Source: Aquatica leii (taxonomy: Eukaryota; Arthropoda; Insecta; Coleoptera; Lampyridae). From it: 64,000 nt of DNA. Where the stretch lies: NCBI GenBank assembly GCA_035610365.1, contig CM069432.1, positions 222,106,532-222,170,531 of the forward strand, given 5' to 3'. The position numbers and the translations under genes were made by a program. Under the pieces are notes generated by a model. The model was given only the letters and a program-made list of their open reading frames with translations. It was not told the origin of the DNA and made no database searches. Positions 59,168 through 64,000 of this stretch are shown here, one piece after another. Positions within the stretch are counted from its first letter, which is position 1. Every line of letters starts with the position of its first letter.

Positions 59168-61078
59168 AGCAACATGAAAACCTGGGAAGTGGACACTAGC
59201 TAAAGTCAAGAATAGAAATTTAGGCCTACGCCAAGGACAAAACCCTGAAATCCAAAACCAACCCAAATACAATAACACCCAACCCCAGAAGAAACGTAGA
59301 TGAAAGAAGTTTTCCAAGTTTGCTAAGCATCACCAACCAGATGTGTCCAAAAGTCGCATGAAGCGGAATGATACTTCAAAGAACCAAAAGAATCAACCAA
59401 CAGAAGAGAAGTATCAGAACAGGTACTCGTTGAAAGTCGACCAAAAGTCGTTACGCTATAAAGCAAGAAAGCAACGCAGTCCCATAGAACTCACTGACCG
59501 ACAATACCAAGCAACCCAAGAGAAAAAGAAGAAGTATAGAAAAGAAAAGAAGTAATATAAGTCCCCAAAGCTAACTAAGCTAACGAAGTAAAAAGAAAAA
59601 GTATGTAGATATTGCATGGTGATACGCGATTTAGAAGAAAAGTCAACAAAAAAACTAATGCCGTTGTGCTCAAAAAGTCGTCAACAGACGATATGAGATT
59701 CTTCCACCAACAAAACCAAACAGACCCTAAAGATCTAAGCAAAGAAAACCAACGAAGAGATCTCAAGCAAAAGAAAAGATTCTGATTAAAAGTCGACATA
59801 AGTCGGACTACCAAAAAGGCAGAGAAAAAAATCAGTAATCCCAGGGTCACAATAACAAAGTCACCAAAAAGCTAAACACTAAATGAGTGCCAATCCAAAA
59901 GCAATCCAAACCGCGAAACCCAAAACAAAACCAAAAGAAAGAAAGAAAAAGAAGTAAGAACCAATAAAGAAGAGAAAGCTTCACTTGCCAATTGAACGTC
60001 GTGAGTCAGTGCCTGTTGTGTTGGAATGTCACCTGGAACTTAAATGCCGAAGAACGGATTAGAATATTCCAAGAGCAAAAGAAACCCAAAGAAGAGAAAT
60101 ATCCTAACGGTGACTGACAACATCAAAAATGCCGACTAAGCGGAAGTACAGAGTACAAGAAGCGACGTTGCAGTCTATCCCAAGCTTCAATCCAAAAACA
60201 ACAAAACAAAAACCCACTAAACCCAATAAAACCAGAGAAGTAACTGAGAAAGAAAAGAAAAAAAGAAACACAGTTGCAGTGAACCCTAAAGAAGGAAGTT
60301 ACTAAAAAGAAAAAAAAGGAAGTGTTCAAGCAACAAGCCAAGATAAAAGAAAAAACAAAAGAGACAAGAAAGATAAGACTAGGTATTTCTATGTCCAACT
60401 AACCACCCAAGAGGCGAACCATGAGATCAAAAAAAAGAAAAAAGAATTGATGTCGCATAGAAAGTCCCTAAGCCTAAGAAGAAAAAAATGAAAAGTAGAA
60501 AAGATAAGAGATAGAGAAAGACGGAGAAAGATAAGGCTTGATGTTAATGCCTGATTCATTCTTCACCCCGTAAAAGAATGAAAAGAGAGACCACCCTACG
60601 GTGCCCAACCAACCGCCCTAAGTATAGAAGAAAAGAAAGAGAAAAGATATCAGTTAATCATAGAACGAAAGCGTACTAATTGCTGTCCCAAATTGGAAAG
60701 TATACTTCAAGACTTTAATGCCGACGAGCGGAATAGAAAACTCAAGAAAAGAAAAACCAAATCCAAAAGCAGAAGAGAGAATTCTATATATGACGTACCG
60801 ATCCCAAAAAGGCCGACCAAGCGGATATAAATATATACAGACGGAAAGGTAGTCTGTCCTGAAGTAAGATGTAGAAGAAAGAAACCAAAAGAATTTTAGC
60901 AGAACTTAACCAAAAAGAAAGAATATCGGTGACAGCAAAATGGGTGAACAATTGGGTAGCATCCAAGCTACAACCAACAAGATACCGACGACGTATTCAA
61001 AGACTCGAAACCACCAAAACCAAAAGAAGAAGACCAAAAGAATAGCAAAGGTCGAAAGTCGGAACCCCAAAAAGTGAA
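59168..61078 (-). other. purine/pyrimidine-biased internal region, non-coding
   Basis: The plus strand is almost entirely A/G-rich (AAAGAAAAGAAG-type), so the element's sense strand is C/T-rich. A motif of the form GCCGAC-NAAGCGGAA recurs at about 59352, 60045, 60130, 60719 and 60811. No protease, reverse transcriptase or RNase H motif was found where pol should lie. The few ORFs (59343-59555 plus; 59575-59850 and 60123-60398 minus) reflect base bias. Confidence 0.7.
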
Positions 61079-62410
61079 CTAACACTTACGACGCTTGCGA
61101 CGCCGATGAAAAAGAAGAGAACGATTAGAAGAAGGAGACAGCAAAGAATAAGCAGAAGTGATTGACGAAATGGATGTAAGAGTAGTGGCTTTTACATCAG
61201 AAGAAACAGCACGATCCTTATGTAGACGCGTAGACTTTGTAGCGACACTAGTGTTGGAAAGTTTCGTCGTTGCTGGCAAAACGTGGCGTGACCTAATAGG
61301 ATTGCTTCGTTGCGAGTTCGAACAAGAACAATAACGTATGAACTCGGCAACCTTAGGTCTCATATGAGGCCAGTAGAAGTGACATCGAAGAGCTTCCAAC
61401 GTACGCTTAACACTGAGGTGATCCAAACCAGATGTAATGTGGTAATCCTGGATAAGTTGCTTGCGCTGGTCCGATGGTACGACTAACTTCCAAACGCAAG
61501 GATCAAAAGAGGAAATGCGTACACGTTTACATAAAAGATTTTTCACAACACACCAACGAGAGAAACGACGAGGAGAAGCAGTAACTTTAGATATCATACC
61601 TAAATACCAAGGATCAGTAGTAGGCCTAATAACCCTAGAAGCTGAAAAGAAATTAGGAGGAAGAGAAAGAAGAGAACGAACAGTACGTAAAGGCTTATCA
61701 CCTTGAGAACGACAACGAACACAAGTATTGGGAGGAGACGTAGTAAGAGAGCAAGTAGCAGACATAGCAGAAGAGACGGAAGTAGAAATCTTATTAGCAA
61801 AGACTACAGATGGCTCTTGAACTTTGTCACCAACCTCTGTTGTAGAGAAGTGGAAAGAATCGCGAGAATTGATGTTAGACTCCAAACGCTTGCCTAAAGA
61901 TATTAATTCAGCGATAGATTTGATTTCCATCAACGCTAAAGGAAGTTGATAGAATGGCGTTAGATTCCGGCGAATAACCTTGAGCTGCATTTGCTCTGAG
62001 ACCGGTTCTGCTAACTGAAGGAAGAGATATCGCATTGAGGTAACGTAAGTACCAATGGTTTCGTTAGCTCCCATTGTACGACTGCGAATAGAATCCATCA
62101 AGCGCTCATCATAATCCAAAGGTAAGAACTCCGACTTCAACAAAGCAGCAACATCATTCCACGAACGTAACGAACTTCGATTCGTCCTAAAAACAAGAAG
62201 GGCTTTGCCAGATAAAACTTCAAAACCTGAAAGAAAAAGTTGATGCTGTGAAACACCACGAGACAAACACAACTCGTCAATACGAATAAGAAATTCTATA
62301 AGTAAAGAAGGATCTTCACCAGAAAACGTTACATTCCAATTTCCTAAGTTCGTTTCTGAATCAGAGTCCGAAGAAGTAAGAAGTGGTGGTTCTTCATCTG
62401 AAGAATACAT
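61079..62410 (-). CDS. gag: Gag fused to integrase zinc-binding domain
   Basis: Starting at the ATG at 62410 (MYSSDEEPPL), 443 residues are open. Residues about 20-190 are a Ty3/gypsy Gag capsid domain (WNVTFSGEDPSLLIEFLIRI, LCLSRGVSQHQLFLSGFEVL, LLKSEFLPLDYDERLMDSIR), which would assemble the particle. A Ser-rich linker follows. About residues 305-370 then show KLVVPSDQRKQLIQDYHIT, DHLSVKRTLEALRCHFYWPH and FIRYCSCSNSQ: the H2C2 zinc-binding domain that begins integrase. Everything normally between (nucleocapsid knuckle, protease, reverse transcriptase, RNase H) is absent, without loss of frame. The final Cys pair is C-x-C rather than C-x2-C, so zinc binding may fail. The C-terminal 70 residues are Ser/Arg-rich without the integrase catalytic core. 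A GTG at 62488 would add a doubtful N-terminal extension. Confidence 0.85.
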   Translation of the reverse strand: MYSSDEEPPLLTSSDSDSETNLGNWNVTFSGEDPSLLIEFLIRIDELCLSRGVSQHQLFLSGFEVLSGKALLVFRTNRSSLRSWNDVAALLKSEFLPLDYDERLMDSIRSRTMGANETIGTYVTSMRYLFLQLAEPVSEQMQLKVIRRNLTPFYQLPLALMEIKSIAELISLGKRLESNINSRDSFHFSTTEVGDKVQEPSVVFANKISTSVSSAMSATCSLTTSPPNTCVRCRSQGDKPLRTVRSLLSLPPNFFSASRVIRPTTDPWYLGMISKVTASPRRFSRWCVVKNLLCKRVRISSFDPCVWKLVVPSDQRKQLIQDYHITSGLDHLSVKRTLEALRCHFYWPHMRPKVAEFIRYCSCSNSQRSNPIRSRHVLPATTKLSNTSVATKSTRLHKDRAVSSDVKATTLTSISSITSAYSLLSPSSNRSLLFHRRRKRRKC

Positions 62411-62848
62411 AGTTAACACACTAAAATTACGATAAAATCTAAACAGTAGAATCAAATAGTAAATCCAAAAGCAGAAAGCTGCTAACACATGTCTGACCTA
62501 AAACTCAAATCAAAATAACAGTACAAGTAATATCACTAATAACTAATCTAATAAGCAAAAAAAAGTTAACCGACGTAGTCGAGTTAATCCAAAAATCACA
62601 GCGAAGTCCCACGACTCGTGTCTGACCAGTAATCCAATCAATAGAAAAGTAATTAAGTAAATTGCTAATACAAACTCAGATCGCAGCACTAAAAATCAAA
62701 GAAGTACAATTAGTAAAGTAACTCCGACATATCCAGTCTTGCAGCAATAACTAAAAGAGCAAAGCAAAGTAGATCGAACCCACGAAAGACTAAGAAAAGG
62801 TAAAAGAATCAATAAAACTAGAAGAAATTATAATCGCACACACAGAAA

Positions 62849-62870
62849 TCGAGCCCCACGTTGGGCGCCA
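62849..62870 (-). other. primer-binding site for tRNA-Lys(CUU)
   Basis: The plus strand TCGAGCCCCACGTTGGGC followed by GCCA equals the last 22 nt of insect tRNA-Lys(CUU) including CCA, as I recall it. So the minus-strand transcript can pair with that tRNA 5 nt downstream of the 5' LTR, the normal position for priming first-strand DNA. Confidence 0.85.
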
Positions 62871-62875
62871 AAATT

Positions 62876-64000
62876 TGTTACGAGAAACTTGGGTTCGTAG
62901 AGTTGAGATGTCCAAATAAAAAGTTCCACCGGTCTTCTCGTAACTAAACAAAGCAACGGCCAGCACAGCTTCTTCGGAGAGGGATCGCAGGCTTTGTTAT
63001 GTGTGATTATAACGTGAAGCTAATAAAAAGGCGCCAAGACGATGAAAAATTAAAGTCGAGGGAGATCGTCTAACTCGCCTCGTAGTACACGAAGAATAAA
63101 TAACCTTACAAAAATAATAACACCAAATATATATATTTATTGTATCACAGAAGTCGAGACAAGTATAGAAGTATAATTTCTTGAAAAACATACACACGTA
63201 GGTTGACTAAATTAGAAATTTGTGCCTAGTGGCGAGCAACACACTGTGCAACCAAAAGCTCTTGTCGGATTAGATAATGACATACATTTAGCGACTAAAT
63301 AGATAAATACATATACATAATTCGTAGATAAATCAAGCAATTAAGTTTTCGAGATTCGATGTGCACAAACGATAAATTCGCGAAGCACAAAAATATAATT
63401 AATTGTGTTAAGTTAACATGCACGTACGGTCCTTAACGACCTAGTCCCCGAAACACGAATAATAAATTTTTAATAGTAATACTTACAAGCTGGACCTTAC
63501 TCGGACTGTTAGCGCTAACCTCCGACTTCGGTACACCTAAAACAATACTATTAAACCCCGATCGAAACGGGCATATCCGTTTAACACAAGTAATAAGAAA
63601 GGTTTGGTTAGCATCCAATTAGTACGAACGTAAGTGCGCAGCGTTTCCCTGTGGCTTAATCGAGTAAATTCCCCATGTTTGACTTCATAACAGAAAAGAA
63701 TAGTCCTGGCGGTTCTCAACCTTCGACGGTGGGTATTATCAGTAGGTAACAATACTTCGACGTCATGGAATGTTTCCAATACGACCACCTGTTGGTTATC
63801 TTAATTGATAACGCCGGACAATTTGGTGACTACCAAGATCCGCTACAGAAAATTAGTAGGTGTCAATTTAAACCCTCGATAAAGAAAATTGTATACCACT
63901 TACCCCGTTTCAACCTTCCACAAATATGAACGCATTAGAACTTGTAGCGTGACACAAATTAGCGGTGAAGGCTAAACCGGGCAAACAAATAAAGTTAACT
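62876..64000 (-). repeat. 5' LTR, cut by the window end
   Basis: 1125 bp match 57876-59000 at an exact 5000 bp offset. By comparison the missing part should be about 156 bp. Promoter signals would lie here. Confidence 0.92.

Larger units (their letters stand above)
57876..64000 (-). mobile_element. Ty3/gypsy-type LTR retrotransposon, internally deleted
   Basis: Minus-strand element with a 3' LTR at 57876-59156 and a 5' LTR from 62876 running off the window. It has a primer site, a polypurine tract and one Gag-integrase ORF. The internal part is only about 3.7 kb, too short for a complete gag-pol, and contains no reverse transcriptase. It would need another element's enzymes to move. Near-identical LTRs indicate a recent insertion all the same. 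Confidence 0.92.

Noticed and set aside
1..64000. CRISPR array, prokaryotic operons, rRNA genes or replication origin
   Set aside because: No regularly spaced repeats, no operon-like gene runs and no rRNA sequence; the content is eukaryotic transposons.

Overview
The window is very AT-rich eukaryotic DNA, most likely from an insect. It contains no host gene that I can recognise. What can be identified is almost entirely transposable elements at every stage of decay: Transib, hAT, piggyBac, pogo/Tigger, several Tc1/mariner lineages, a Crypton-like tyrosine recombinase relic, Penelope-like retroelements (PLEs), non-LTR retrotransposons and a Ty3/gypsy-type LTR retrotransposon. The mix of families, the primer site matching an arthropod-type tRNA-Lys(CUU), and the absence of dense ORFs all point to an intergenic, repeat-rich region of an arthropod genome.

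Layout. 1-4094: AT-rich DNA with an 80 bp hairpin and a probable non-autonomous element (2253-4012). 4095-7452: a complete but inactivated Transib element, the lineage from which RAG1 descends. It has RSS-like ends, a 5 bp target duplication, and a small hAT-type MITE nested inside. 8867-9103: a piggyBac-type MITE. 10540-12118: a pogo/Tigger relic followed by a piggyBac relic. 16558-18473: a mariner element with 355 bp inverted repeats and an intact 361-codon DD41D (rosa-type) transposase. 21504-23915: a nearly intact piggyBac element broken by two in-frame stops. 24395-24550: a Crypton-like recombinase relic.

27720-45416 is dominated by PLEs. There is one old copy, then a head-to-head pair forming a palindrome of about 6.4 kb inside a 13 bp direct repeat (29249-35721). 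Two older GIY-YIG-bearing fragments follow, each enclosed by inverted repeats. A Tc1 relic lies just before these two. 46400-51560 holds two non-LTR reverse transcriptase relics and fragments of DUF4817-type mariner transposases. An unidentified coding sequence is present in two inverted, outward-facing copies (about 51.7-52.4 kb and 57.2-57.8 kb). Between them lies a Tc1 relic that may be split by a 1.15 kb insertion.

57876-64000 is a young LTR retrotransposon on the minus strand, with near-identical LTRs at an exact 5000 bp offset. It has a 22 nt tRNA-Lys(CUU) primer site and a polypurine tract, but its single ORF joins Gag directly to the zinc-binding part of integrase, with protease, reverse transcriptase and RNase H missing. 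The most useful leads are the Transib element, the intact DD41D mariner, the PLE palindrome with hammerhead-like motifs, the Gag-integrase retroelement and the unidentified repeated coding sequence.
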